Made by a program: the position numbers and the translations under genes
Shown: positions 50,025 to 59,100 of the stretch, piece after piece
Layout: each line of letters begins with the position of its first letter
How positions within the stretch are numbered: the stretch's first letter is position 1
DNA from: Betaproteobacteria bacterium
GTDB taxonomy: Bacteria; Pseudomonadota; Gammaproteobacteria; Burkholderiales; Usitatibacteraceae
Assembly (NCBI GenBank): GCA_016720925.1
Contig: JADKJR010000005.1
Location: 124,001-188,000 of the forward strand
Direction: 5' to 3'
Length of the DNA: 64,000 nucleotides
Notes under the pieces: model-generated
Database searches by the model: none
What the model was told of the DNA's origin: nothing
Seen by the model: only the letters and a program-made list of their open reading frames with translations

Positions 50025-51200
50025 TCATTTCGTGCCGGACACTTCAACGTCCACGCGACGGTCAGGCTGCAGGCAGGCGATGAGCTGCCGGGTTGCTTTC
50101 TGGCCTTTGCAATCGCCGGGCTTGGTGACAGGTTCTGATTCGCCAACGCCTCTGGCGGCGATCTTGCCGGCCGGGATTCCCGCCGGTTGCACCAGGTAGG
50201 ACTTGACGGCTTCGGCACGGCGCGATGAAAGCGACATGTTGTAAGCGCTCGACCCAATTCGATCCGTGTGACCGACCACCGAGATCACTTCAAATGTTGT
50301 TCCCCTCAGGTCCACGGCGAACTTGTCGAGCGCATGCATGCCGGCCGGCTTGACGGTGGCCTTGTCGAAATCGAACAGTGAATCCGCCGAGAAGGTGACC
50401 TTCATTGGCAATTGAACCACTGGGGCCGGCGGCGGCGGGGCAACCACGACCGGCGGAGGCGCGACCGGTGGCGGAGACGGTGCAACGGGCGCCAGCACGA
50501 TCGGGCGCGGCGCGGGCGCGTGGGTTTTGGCGCCGAACCGATAAACCAGGCCGATGGAAACGAGGTCGATATCGCCCCGGTTGCCGACAGCATCGTTGAT
50601 CCGGTAGCGTTCCACCTCGCCGCGCACGCCTAGATTTTCCGTCATGGCAAATTGAATGCCCGCGCCGTATTTGATGTTCGTATCGCGCGTGCTGGCGTTG
50701 GCACGGATCACCGTGACCGCGCCGGTGCCGGCGAAAGTATCCCGCGTGTGCGCGTAGTTCGCGCCGACTCGCCCAAAGGCGGAAAATCTTTCCGTGATTG
50801 GCAATGTGCCGACCAGGTCGAGGTTCATGCCCTTGACTTTAATATTGCCGCTCAATGATCCAGGCGGAAGCGTGTTCGCGGTAAAACCAAATTTGCCCAG
50901 ATCGAAATAACCGCCTTCAACGGCGAAATACTTGTTGGCCTGATAGCCGCCAAAAATTTTGTAGCCGGTGTCGCGATCGTCATCGGCAATCGATGGGACC
51001 GCAAATCGTCCGGCAAGCAGACCGCTGGTGATACGCGCGTCGTCGATCTTCGCGCGCGACTGGCCGAGATTGATGCCGCCGTACCAGTTCGACACGTCAG
51101 CCGAGGCGAACGGACTGGCGAGGGTTGTGAGTGTGGCGAGAGTGGCCAATGTTGCGCATGCCAGTAGCCGCGGTGTCGCCGGGACTTTTGTTCGTTTCAT
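50025..51200 (-). CDS. OmpA-family outer-membrane protein
   Basis: A 391-aa protein. Signal peptide (about 1-35, LLACATLATLATLTTLASPFASA), an eight-strand OmpA/OMP-type beta-barrel (NWYGGINLGQSRAKIDD to SIGLVYRFGAK), a Pro-rich hinge (VAPSPPPVAPPPVVVAPPPP) and a C-terminal OmpA peptidoglycan-binding domain (FDFDKATVKPAG, VVGHTDRIGSSAYNMSLSSR, ARGVGESEPV, RRVDVEV). It links the outer membrane to peptidoglycan. CGGAGAAGAC precedes ATG 51200. It follows the ice-binding lipoprotein gene on the same strand by 38 nt, so the two may be co-transcribed. Confidence 0.93.
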   Translation of the reverse strand: MKRTKVPATPRLLACATLATLATLTTLASPFASADVSNWYGGINLGQSRAKIDDARITSGLLAGRFAVPSIADDDRDTGYKIFGGYQANKYFAVEGGYFDLGKFGFTANTLPPGSLSGNIKVKGMNLDLVGTLPITERFSAFGRVGANYAHTRDTFAGTGAVTVIRANASTRDTNIKYGAGIQFAMTENLGVRGEVERYRINDAVGNRGDIDLVSIGLVYRFGAKTHAPAPRPIVLAPVAPSPPPVAPPPVVVAPPPPAPVVQLPMKVTFSADSLFDFDKATVKPAGMHALDKFAVDLRGTTFEVISVVGHTDRIGSSAYNMSLSSRRAEAVKSYLVQPAGIPAGKIAARGVGESEPVTKPGDCKGQKATRQLIACLQPDRRVDVEVSGTK

Positions 51201-51238
51201 GTCTTCTCCGGGGGAATTTGAAAATCGGTTGATGTTCA

Positions 51239-53221
51239 TTACTGGGCCGGCACGTTGATCACGGTGTTCACCAGCGTCACCGATGCACCCAGTGAAAGGG
51301 CCCGGCCGTTCAGCGTCAATATCGCCACGTTGCCGGCGGTGGAGAATGCGGCGCCAGACTGGGCAATGATGGTGCCGACCATGGTGCCGCCGCCGCCTGC
51401 ATTGATGGTTGCGGCACTGCCGACCTGCCAGAAGACATTCTTGGCCTGGGCCCCATTGGACAGGATGACGCTTTGCGGGAATGCGGCGCCCGGACCGCCG
51501 ACGGTCAGCGTGGTCGCCATCTGGAATACCCAGACCGCATTCGCGTTTCCTTGTGCATCAAGCGTCAGATTTCCGCCCTGAATCATGAACGAGCCCGATG
51601 ACGCGGTATACACACCCGGTGCCAATACGAGGCTGCCCAGGTTTCCCGCGCCTGGATCCGGCCCGCCCGGCTGTGCGACCAACGCGTTGTACGCCACCAA
51701 TGCATCGGCGCGTGCCGCCGTGGCAATTGCAAAGGTGACCGGCGTACCTTCGGAAGGACATGCAACCGTTGGCGGTGGCGCGGCGGTGTAGATCTTGCCA
51801 TTGACCAGCCCGACGTTGAGTGGCGTTTCGGTATAGGTGCAACCTGGACCCGCGTCATGGAATCCGGTCACGGCGGTCGAGACAGCGGTGGTGCCGATGT
51901 CGCCATTGACCACGGTAAGCAAACCCTGGTTGGTGGTTCCGGCCGAGCCACCAAATGTTCCAAACGATGCGGCAGAGCCCAGTGGAATCGACGATTGACC
52001 GGCCGGTGGTTGACCCGGTGTCTGGCATGTTCCGGTTACCGTAAAGGTCCAGGTGAAATCACTTGCCAATATGTTGGCCGGAATGGACAAGTCCTTGACG
52101 CCGGTGGCCCCGCCTTTGATCTTGGCGGTATACGTCGTACCGGCGTTGAGAGGGCTCAGTGGCGTAAAGGTCGCGATGCGGCCGGTGGCGCTATCAAGAA
52201 CCACTGACGCGGCGGTTACCGGAACCGGTATTGGTGATGGACCGGCGACGGTAAAGGTCGCGGTGTTGATCATGGTCGGGTCCATCCGCATTCCGGAAGG
52301 CACGTTGAAGGTTGCATTGATGGCCGCATTGCTACATACGCCTGTGCCATTCGCACTGGGGTTGGTCGACAGCACCGAGACATTTGCCGGGGCGGCTGGG
52401 CCAGCGGTCGTGAAGGTCCACACGTAGTTGCTGGCGGCGGGCAAAGCGGCTTGATTGCCGGCGAGCGCATTGCCGGCCAGATCGGTCACCGCAGTAGTAA
52501 TCGTGAAGGTATAAATGGTGCCGGCCGCCAGCGCCGTTGAAGGCGTAAAGACGGCGGTACGGCTGCCGACCGCGTAGCTGACGGTGCCGGTGGGAACTGT
52601 GCAAGGCGCGGGGCAGGTCACGGTAAAGCTGGATGCATTGATCGTTGCCGGCGCCATGTCTTCCGAGAAGGTGGCGGTAACGCCGGTGTTGGTGGCGACG
52701 CCAGTCGTCGGGCCGGGATTGGACGTAGCAGGCACCGTGAGCGTCACTCTGGGCCGTGTCGTGTCGGTGGCCGCCCCTGTTGTAAACGTCCAGACAAAGT
52801 TCGCGGCCAGGGGAACGCCGGCAGTGTCTATCGCACCAGTGGTAATCGTTGCGGTACAAATCGTTCCTGCCGGAAGCGGCGCTGCCGGCGTGAATGTGGC
52901 GGTCCGGCTTGCGGCCACATAGGCAACGCTTCCGGTGATGGCCGATGAAGCAGGGCAGGCAAGTGTGAAACTTGATGCGGTGATGGTTGCGGCCGCCATG
53001 TCGGTGCTGAATGCGGCGGTCACGATGGTGTTGATCGCCACGCCAGTGGCATTGTTGACTGGCGCGACTGCCGTCACCGTTGGTGAAAGTACTGCAATGC
53101 CGCCAGTGCCCAGCACCGGATCCCGTCCTTCGCTACCGCCGCCGCAGCCTGCGACCACGGCACTGAGAAGCAGCGCCGTAAACCACGTCAGGCTTTTGGA
53201 AAAATTATTGAATATGTTCAT
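51239..53221 (-). CDS. Lipoprotein with Ig-like domains and a DUF3494 ice-binding domain
   Basis: A 660-aa protein starting with a lipoprotein signal (lipobox VAGC near residue 25, then GGGSEG). Three Big_5-type Ig-like domains follow (VTAVAPVNNATGVAINTIVT, VATNTGVTATFSEDMAPATI, TNPSANGTGVCSNAAINATF). The C-terminal about 230 residues have DUF3494 ice-binding features: GSAASFGTFGGSAGTTNQG, GDIGTT, VLAPGVYTASS, VWVFQMATTLTVG, NVFWQVGSAATINAGGGGTM, VGTIIAQSG and LNGRALSLGASVTLVNTVI. Such proteins bind ice or inhibit its recrystallisation; here the domain would be displayed from a membrane anchor. AAGGAATCAA precedes ATG 53221. Actual ice binding is not shown by sequence. Confidence 0.9.
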   Translation of the reverse strand: MNIFNNFSKSLTWFTALLLSAVVAGCGGGSEGRDPVLGTGGIAVLSPTVTAVAPVNNATGVAINTIVTAAFSTDMAAATITASSFTLACPASSAITGSVAYVAASRTATFTPAAPLPAGTICTATITTGAIDTAGVPLAANFVWTFTTGAATDTTRPRVTLTVPATSNPGPTTGVATNTGVTATFSEDMAPATINASSFTVTCPAPCTVPTGTVSYAVGSRTAVFTPSTALAAGTIYTFTITTAVTDLAGNALAGNQAALPAASNYVWTFTTAGPAAPANVSVLSTNPSANGTGVCSNAAINATFNVPSGMRMDPTMINTATFTVAGPSPIPVPVTAASVVLDSATGRIATFTPLSPLNAGTTYTAKIKGGATGVKDLSIPANILASDFTWTFTVTGTCQTPGQPPAGQSSIPLGSAASFGTFGGSAGTTNQGLLTVVNGDIGTTAVSTAVTGFHDAGPGCTYTETPLNVGLVNGKIYTAAPPPTVACPSEGTPVTFAIATAARADALVAYNALVAQPGGPDPGAGNLGSLVLAPGVYTASSGSFMIQGGNLTLDAQGNANAVWVFQMATTLTVGGPGAAFPQSVILSNGAQAKNVFWQVGSAATINAGGGGTMVGTIIAQSGAAFSTAGNVAILTLNGRALSLGASVTLVNTVINVPAQ

Positions 53222-53399
53222 TTGATTCCTTTTTTTATTTGTTCCAAAAACAGCTACATGACGTCGTGCGACGGCAACAAACCCGCACAACCGTTCCGAT
53301 GCATATCCGGTACCGGTGCGGGCCGGAGCAATGGCCGCCTTGCGATCATTCGCGAGGACAGACCCAATCAATTCATTGTGTTCGACCACTTCAAATGCG

Positions 53400-53424
53400 T
53401 TCGACGCCGCGATGGCGGCGTCGA
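53400..53424 (-). terminator. Possible terminator of the crystallin/glycine-zipper gene
   Basis: Stem TTCGACGCCGC / GCGGCGTCGAA with a three-base loop, 12 nt after the stop of the gene at 53437. There is little T-run, so efficiency is doubtful. Confidence 0.4.
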
Positions 53425-53436
53425 ATTCAATTCAAC

Positions 53437-54246
53437 TTACTGACGCGGTTCACCGTTACGATTGACCGAGACCGTATTGCCGGGAGGCGAACTCATCTGG
53501 ATGCGATGTTCCGAACCCCGGTAGTTGTAGGTAACGTCCCAGTAGGCGGGTGCGCCGCTTGCAACGGTTCTGCAACGCTGCACATCCTTGTCATACGTTG
53601 CCCCGCTGCTGCCGCGACCGGAGTTGCCACCGATCACCGCGCCTGCAACGGCGCCGCCGGCGGTGGCAAGATCATTACCTCGTCCGCCGCCAACCTGATG
53701 GCCCAGCACGCCGCCCAGGATGCCGCCGAGAAGGGCGCCACCAACATTCGTATCGCCACGCCGCTCTTCCGTCACTTGTTGACGCTCAACCCAGCAACGC
53801 TGTTCGGGCGGTCCGACCACCGCGTGCACGGAAGTGACCTGCGCTTCGTACACCCGTTCGTTTGGACGCTGACGATAGGCGTAAGTCGGCGCCGGCAATG
53901 GCGCAGGCGCCTCGTTCTCATAGCGCGCCTGTTGATTCACCGGACGCACCGAGGAAACCTTGTCGTTCAAGCCCATGCCACTCAGCGAGTCATAACTGCC
54001 TTGACGCAGCACCACGCATTGGCCCTGGAAGCGCGCATCCGTGCAGACTTCCCAGCGCCCGCGATCGACGACGACGGAAGACGCCATATCGTTGAAACCG
54101 ACTTGCATGAAATTTCCGACCGTTTTGCCAGTCGTGTATGCACGCCCGCGGAATCCGTCGTGCTCATAAAAGGTAACCTGTGCCACGGCATGCGTGGCGA
54201 GTAACACAGTTGTCGCACCGAGTGCGGCTTTCAATTTCCAGTTCAT
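53437..54246 (-). CDS. Beta/gamma-crystallin-like and glycine-zipper envelope protein
   Basis: A 269-aa exported protein. Signal peptide (MNWKLKAALGATTVLLATHA), one beta/gamma-crystallin-type domain (VTFYEHDGFRGRAYTTGK, WEVCTDARFQGQCVVLRQGS), a Pro-rich link, then a glycine-zipper 2TM segment (GGALLGGILGGVLGHQVGGG, NDLATAGGAVAGAVIGGNSG) and a small Cys-containing C-terminal domain. The glycine-zipper region resembles the Rick_17kDa family. ATG 54246 has AAGGAAT upstream; 54252 is also possible. The conserved 65-nt block lies 192 nt upstream. Probably an outer-membrane or periplasmic stress protein. Confidence 0.88.
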   Translation of the reverse strand: MNWKLKAALGATTVLLATHAVAQVTFYEHDGFRGRAYTTGKTVGNFMQVGFNDMASSVVVDRGRWEVCTDARFQGQCVVLRQGSYDSLSGMGLNDKVSSVRPVNQQARYENEAPAPLPAPTYAYRQRPNERVYEAQVTSVHAVVGPPEQRCWVERQQVTEERRGDTNVGGALLGGILGGVLGHQVGGGRGNDLATAGGAVAGAVIGGNSGRGSSGATYDKDVQRCRTVASGAPAYWDVTYNYRGSEHRIQMSSPPGNTVSVNRNGEPRQ

Positions 54247-54437
54247 GGTCATTCCTTTAAAAGATTGCCGCGCGAAAATGCGCGCTCAATGTTGTCCCGC
54301 GAGAGTTGTCTGGCGCGGGCGGTGACTTGCTGCCATCGGGTGCAGCGCGCAAAGCTCATTTCACAAAAATGCGCCTGACGAGATTCACTTACCGATGCGT
54401 CTCCAACCATCACACCTTATGCGGCGGCAGCGCATTT
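54247..54437. other. Leader of the crystallin/glycine-zipper gene
   Basis: A 191-nt leader between the gene and the conserved block, with no coding segment or hairpin worth naming. Confidence 0.3.
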
Positions 54438-54502
54438 GGTAATCGGTTGACGCCTACATGCGTGTAGGTCTTTTACGCAACGTGATGTAGTCGTCTGCTG
54501 AC
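54438..54502 (-). promoter_or_regulatory. Conserved 65-nt upstream block, copy D
   Basis: Shares the palindrome CCTACATGCGTGTAGG, CGGTTGACG and a second TGTAG with copy C at 49401-49465 over the same length. It is upstream of the crystallin/glycine-zipper gene. Confidence 0.65.
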
Positions 54503-54570
54503 GAATTGACGAACGTCAGGCGGCAGGGACGGCGGTGTTTGCCTGGGGCTCGCGACTTCTCGCTATTCAA

Positions 54571-54640
54571 TGAAACACAAGCACTGGCGCGCGTCATGGG
54601 CTATTTATGCCCCAAATGCCGCGCCAGTTGGCGTGTTTCA
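54571..54640. repeat. Dispersed palindromic repeat, copy 7
   Basis: TGAAACACAAGCACTGGCGCG pairs with GCCGCGCCAGTTGGCGTGTTTCA (quoted in parts), the longest outer arms of the family. It sits between the crystallin/glycine-zipper gene and the NnrS gene. Confidence 0.75.
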
Positions 54641-54842
54641 AATTTTCATTCCTATGGCGCGCACCTCTCCCTGCGCAGGAATGGCGCCTGCATCGGGCAA
54701 TTGTCCGCGCCATACAGGCATCGTGATTGCAGCACCGTCGCTGTATTCACGCGGCCTCAGGCTATGATGGCTGGCAAGCTGTTTTTCGACGACACCTGCT
54801 GTGTTGTCACCCGCACCATTCACTCGACTGCCACGACCCCAC
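54641..54842. other. Upstream region of the NnrS-like gene
   Basis: A 202-nt stretch. I saw no FNR/NNR-type TTGAT-N4-ATCAA site and no NsrR-like operator here, although NnrS genes often have one. Confidence 0.3.
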
Positions 54843-56051
54843 ATGAACCAACCGCTGATACATATTTCCTCACCACCCAACTCCAAAGCACCGGTGCAGG
54901 GGCCCGCTGGTTTTGCGCTATGGAATTTGGGCTTTCGCCCGTTCTATTTGCTTGCGACCATCTTCGGCACCTTCAGCGTCTTGCTCTGGGCGGCGCAGTA
55001 TTCCGGCTACCTTCCCGCCACAACCTTGCTGGGGCCGATATGGCACGGTCATGAAATGCTTTTCGGCTACACGACCGCGGTGATCGCGGGCTTTCTGCTG
55101 ACCGCCGTGCGCGCCTGGACGAACCAGTCGACACCCAGCGGCGCGCCATTGATGGCGTTGGCGGCGCTATGGGTTTGCGGCAGGGTATTGATGCTGACAC
55201 CGTTCGTCGTGACGGCAGCGGTGGTCAACGCGGCCTTCCCGGTGGCGGTGGCGTTGGCAATCGGCGTCCCGCTGCTGCGTTCACGCAATGTCCGCAACTA
55301 TTTTTTCGTTGGGTTACTGGTGCTGATCGGTGTGCTGATCCTCGCGGTGCATCTGGCGTTGCGGGAGTTCTTCGCCGTCTCGCCCCGGCTGGGCTTGCAA
55401 CTCGCGCTTGACGTGGTGCTGTTCATCATGGTGGTGATGGGCGGCCGGGTGATCCCGATGTTCACCAATAACGGCGTGCCGGGCACTAACGCAACGCGCA
55501 AACCTCTGCTGGAAAAATTTGCGCTGGGCGCGGTCATGCTGCTCTTCGTTGCGGATCTGTTGCAACTGCCACAGGCCATTGTCGCCATGATCGCATTGGC
55601 CGCCGCGCTGGCGCACGGTGTGCGCCTGGCACTGTGGAAACCGTGGCGTACGCTTGTGAACCCGCTGGTGTGGATACTGCATGCCGCGTATTTGTGGATT
55701 GTCATGCACCTCGCGCTGCGCGCCCTGTTTGCACTGGACCTGCTGGCCGGCTCATATGCCACCCATGCGCTCACTGTCGGCGCGATCGGCGGACTCACCC
55801 TTGGCATGATGACCCGCACCGCTCGCGGTCACACCGGGCGGCCGCTGTCAGCCGATGGATTCGAAGTTGCCATGTTTCTGCTGATACAGGGTGCGGCCAT
55901 CATCCGCGTCTTTGCCGGTATCGTGTCGCCTGCGCTGTATTTGCCCAGTGTTCAGTTATCGGCGCTGCTGTGGGCGGCGGCACTGGGCCTCTACGCGGTG
56001 TGCTATTGGCGCGTGCTAACGCGTGCGCGGCTGGATGGCAAGCCGGGATAG
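54843..56051 (+). CDS. nnrS: NnrS family membrane protein
   Basis: A 402-aa heme- and copper-associated membrane protein with about 12 segments, tied to nitric-oxide stress in denitrifiers. Signatures: FALWNLGFRPFYLLATIFGT, GPIWHGHEMLFGYTTAVIAGF, LLTAVRAWTNQ, VMGGRVIPMFTNNG and LGMMTRTARGHTGRPL. His and Arg residues in these motifs are candidates for cofactor contacts. No nor, nir or nsrR gene is nearby. It is isolated and convergent with the cyclic glucan synthase gene, 129 nt away. Confidence 0.9.
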   Translation: MNQPLIHISSPPNSKAPVQGPAGFALWNLGFRPFYLLATIFGTFSVLLWAAQYSGYLPATTLLGPIWHGHEMLFGYTTAVIAGFLLTAVRAWTNQSTPSGAPLMALAALWVCGRVLMLTPFVVTAAVVNAAFPVAVALAIGVPLLRSRNVRNYFFVGLLVLIGVLILAVHLALREFFAVSPRLGLQLALDVVLFIMVVMGGRVIPMFTNNGVPGTNATRKPLLEKFALGAVMLLFVADLLQLPQAIVAMIALAAALAHGVRLALWKPWRTLVNPLVWILHAAYLWIVMHLALRALFALDLLAGSYATHALTVGAIGGLTLGMMTRTARGHTGRPLSADGFEVAMFLLIQGAAIIRVFAGIVSPALYLPSVQLSALLWAAALGLYAVCYWRVLTRARLDGKPG

Positions 56052-56180
56052 GCTAATTTTCTTTGGCCCAGCAATTGAAGTAATAAGCATCCGGGTTGCC
56101 AGGCACTACCCTCATCCCAACCCCTGCAGGGTGCACGGCTCGCGCATCGCTTTGAAGGTACGATTGACGCTCGTTGAAGA

Positions 56181-59100
56181 TTAGCTGAGCGCCGCATGAA
56201 TACTCACCTCGACCGTATGCGCCTGCCGGTCGTCAACCAGGAGAATCGTCTTGTCGGTTTGCGCAACGCCATCAACCGTGACATTGCCCACGCCTGTCTT
56301 TTCACCATCGCCGGTCGGCGCCTGCAAAACGGTGATGTGATAGACCGTTTCCCGATACCGGTAATGAATTTTGAAGGTTTGCCAATCGGCGGGAATACAC
56401 GGCACGAAATGCAGCCGGTCGACTTCCAGCCTCAATCCGAGAATGGACTCCATGATGAGCCGGTACATCCAGCCGGCCGAACCCGTGTACCAGCTCCATC
56501 CACCGCGCCCGGTATGCGGCGTCACACCATAGACGTCGGCCGCCATGACGTATGGTTCCACTTTGTAGGTCGACATGCCTTCGCTGGTATTCGCGTGGTT
56601 CAAGGGGTTGATCATGGACGTGAGCTCCCAGGCGCGCCGGCTGTCGCCCAACGCCGCAAACGCCATCGCCGCCCAGATTGCGCCGTGGGTGTATTGCCCG
56701 CCGTTCTCCCTCACGCCCGGGACGTAGCCGCGAATGTAGCCAGGATCCAGCGCCGACTTGTCGAAGGGTGGATCGAGCAGCTGGATGATCGCGTCATCGC
56801 GACGCACCAGACGCTTGTCCAGTGAATTCATGGCCGTTCGCGCGCGCGCGGCCTCACCCGCGCCCGATAGAACGGACCAGCTCTGCGCGATGGAATCAAT
56901 CTGGCATTCCACGTTGCTGGTCGATCCCAGCGGCGTGCCATCATCGAAGTAGGCGCGACGGTACCATTCGCCGTCCCAGCCATGCTGTTCGATATTCCGC
57001 GCGAGCTTTGCCCTTTCGTCCAGGCAACGATCGGCGAAGGCGGCATCACCCTGCAGGCGCGCGACCTCGACGAACTGCACCAGCACTTCACAAAGGAAGA
57101 AGCCCAGCCAGATGCTTTCACCCTTGCCGAGTTTACCGACCATGTTCATGCCGTCGTTCCAGTCACCGGAGCCAATAAGCGGCAGTCCATGCTCGCCGAA
57201 CGCGAGTCCCCGCAGGATGGCGCGTACACAGTGCTGATACAGGCTGGCGGTTTCCTCGGCCCGGCCGGGCAAATCGTAATAAGAGTCGTCCTCCGGGTTT
57301 ACCTGCCGGCCTTTCAGGAATTGGACGGATTCATTCAGCACGCCGGTGTCTCCGGTGCAGAGAACGTAGCGGCAGGCCGCCAGGGGCAGCCAGAGGTAGT
57401 CATCCGAACAGTGCGTGCGTACGCCCCTGCCAGATGGTGGATGCCACCAATGCTGGACATCACCTTCCCAGAACTGGCGGCCCGCGCACAGCAGCAGGTG
57501 CTCGCGCAGGAGTTGCGGTTGGGCATGAATGAGCGCCATCACATCCTGTAATTGGTCGCGGAAACCAAACGCACCGCCGGACTGGTAGTAACCGCTGCGT
57601 GCCCACAAGCGGCACGCCAGGGTTTGATACAAAAGCCAGCCATTGGCCAGCACGTTCAGCGACGGATCCGGTGTCTCCACTTGCACGGCGGCCAGCGTGT
57701 GTTGCCAGTATTGCCGGACTTTTTCCAGCGCGTCATGTGCCGCCGCAGGACCGCGGCACCGTTGCAGCAGCACGCGTGCGTCGTTGAGGTTTCGCCCGGC
57801 GCCCAACCTGAAAATGGACACATGTTCTTCCCCGTCCGCCAGCTCGATGCCCACCTGGATGGCCGCGCACGGGTTCAGCGCGGCGCCGACCTTGTTGGAA
57901 AGCTGTGCCCGGCCCATTGCGGACGGCCTCTTGAGCGTTCCGTTGCGTCCGACAAATTCGGCACGGTCGCCGCTGAATGTCCGGGTGGTATCGTCAACAT
58001 CGAAGAACGCAATACGATTGGCGAATTCGCTGTTGTAGGCGTTGCGCGCATAAAGCGCGCCACTGAGCGGATCGATTTCGGTAATCACGTGCATGGTCGA
58101 TTTCGGCTTGAGGTCGCCCAGCACCCACTCCACGAAGCCCGTCGCGGTGAGGCGGCGCGAACGGCCGGATTCGTTGCGCACTTTCAACACCGAGAATTTG
58201 ATGGCCGCGTCGAGCGCCACATAGACTGTCAACTCCGAGCGAAGGCCGCCTTCCACATGCTCGAAGATGCTGTAGCCGAATCCGTGGCGGCTCACATAGG
58301 GCGAATCGCCACGACAGGGAAGCGGCGCCGGCGACCAGAAATGGCCACTCTCTTCATCACGCAGGTAAAACGCCTCCCCGCTCGCATCGCTCACCGGATC
58401 GTTATGCCACGGTGTCAGGCGAAATTCATGGGCATTCTCGCTCCAGGTATAGGCCATGCCGTTCTCGGAGATGACGGTTCCGAATTGCGGATTCGCCAGC
58501 ACATTTACCCATGGCGCGGGCGTCCTTTCCGAATGCGTGGTGGTGATGACGTATTCGCGCCCATCGGCGGTGAAGCCGCCGAGCCCATTTGCGAAAAGCA
58601 GATCGGCTGGCGTGGCGACGGCCGGCGTGGTCGTTACCGGCAGATCGCCGCGGTGCGCCCGGGTCGCCTTGAAGCGCGGCAGATTCAGATGTGGCGCGCG
58701 CGCTTCCATCTGGCCGCGCCGCGTGATCTGGTCTGCCAGCGTGCCCCGCCGGTCGCCGATGATGGCCCGCGCCACCGATTGGACCAGGATACGGTCTTCG
58801 TCCGATATCTGTTCCGCCCGCCGGACAAATATCCCGCCGGGTTTATCCATCACGTGTGCTTCGACACCCGCGGCGATCAGCCCCATGATCTGGTCTTGCA
58901 GCAATTGCCGGTAGCCGGCGTGATCTTCATTCCAGATCACCAGGTCGACAGTCAGCCCCTTCAGGCGCCAGTAGGCGTGGGCCTGCACCAGTTGACGCAC
59001 CAGATCGATATTCGCCAGGTCGCTGATCTGCAGCAGCACGATCGGCAGGTCGCCGGAAATGGCGTAGCTCCACAGACCGGATTGCCCGCGCCGGTTTTTC

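Noticed and set aside
54506..55054. Plus-strand 182-aa frame upstream of and into nnrS
   Set aside because: It runs through palindrome copy 7 and then out of frame through the nnrS coding region; no motif.
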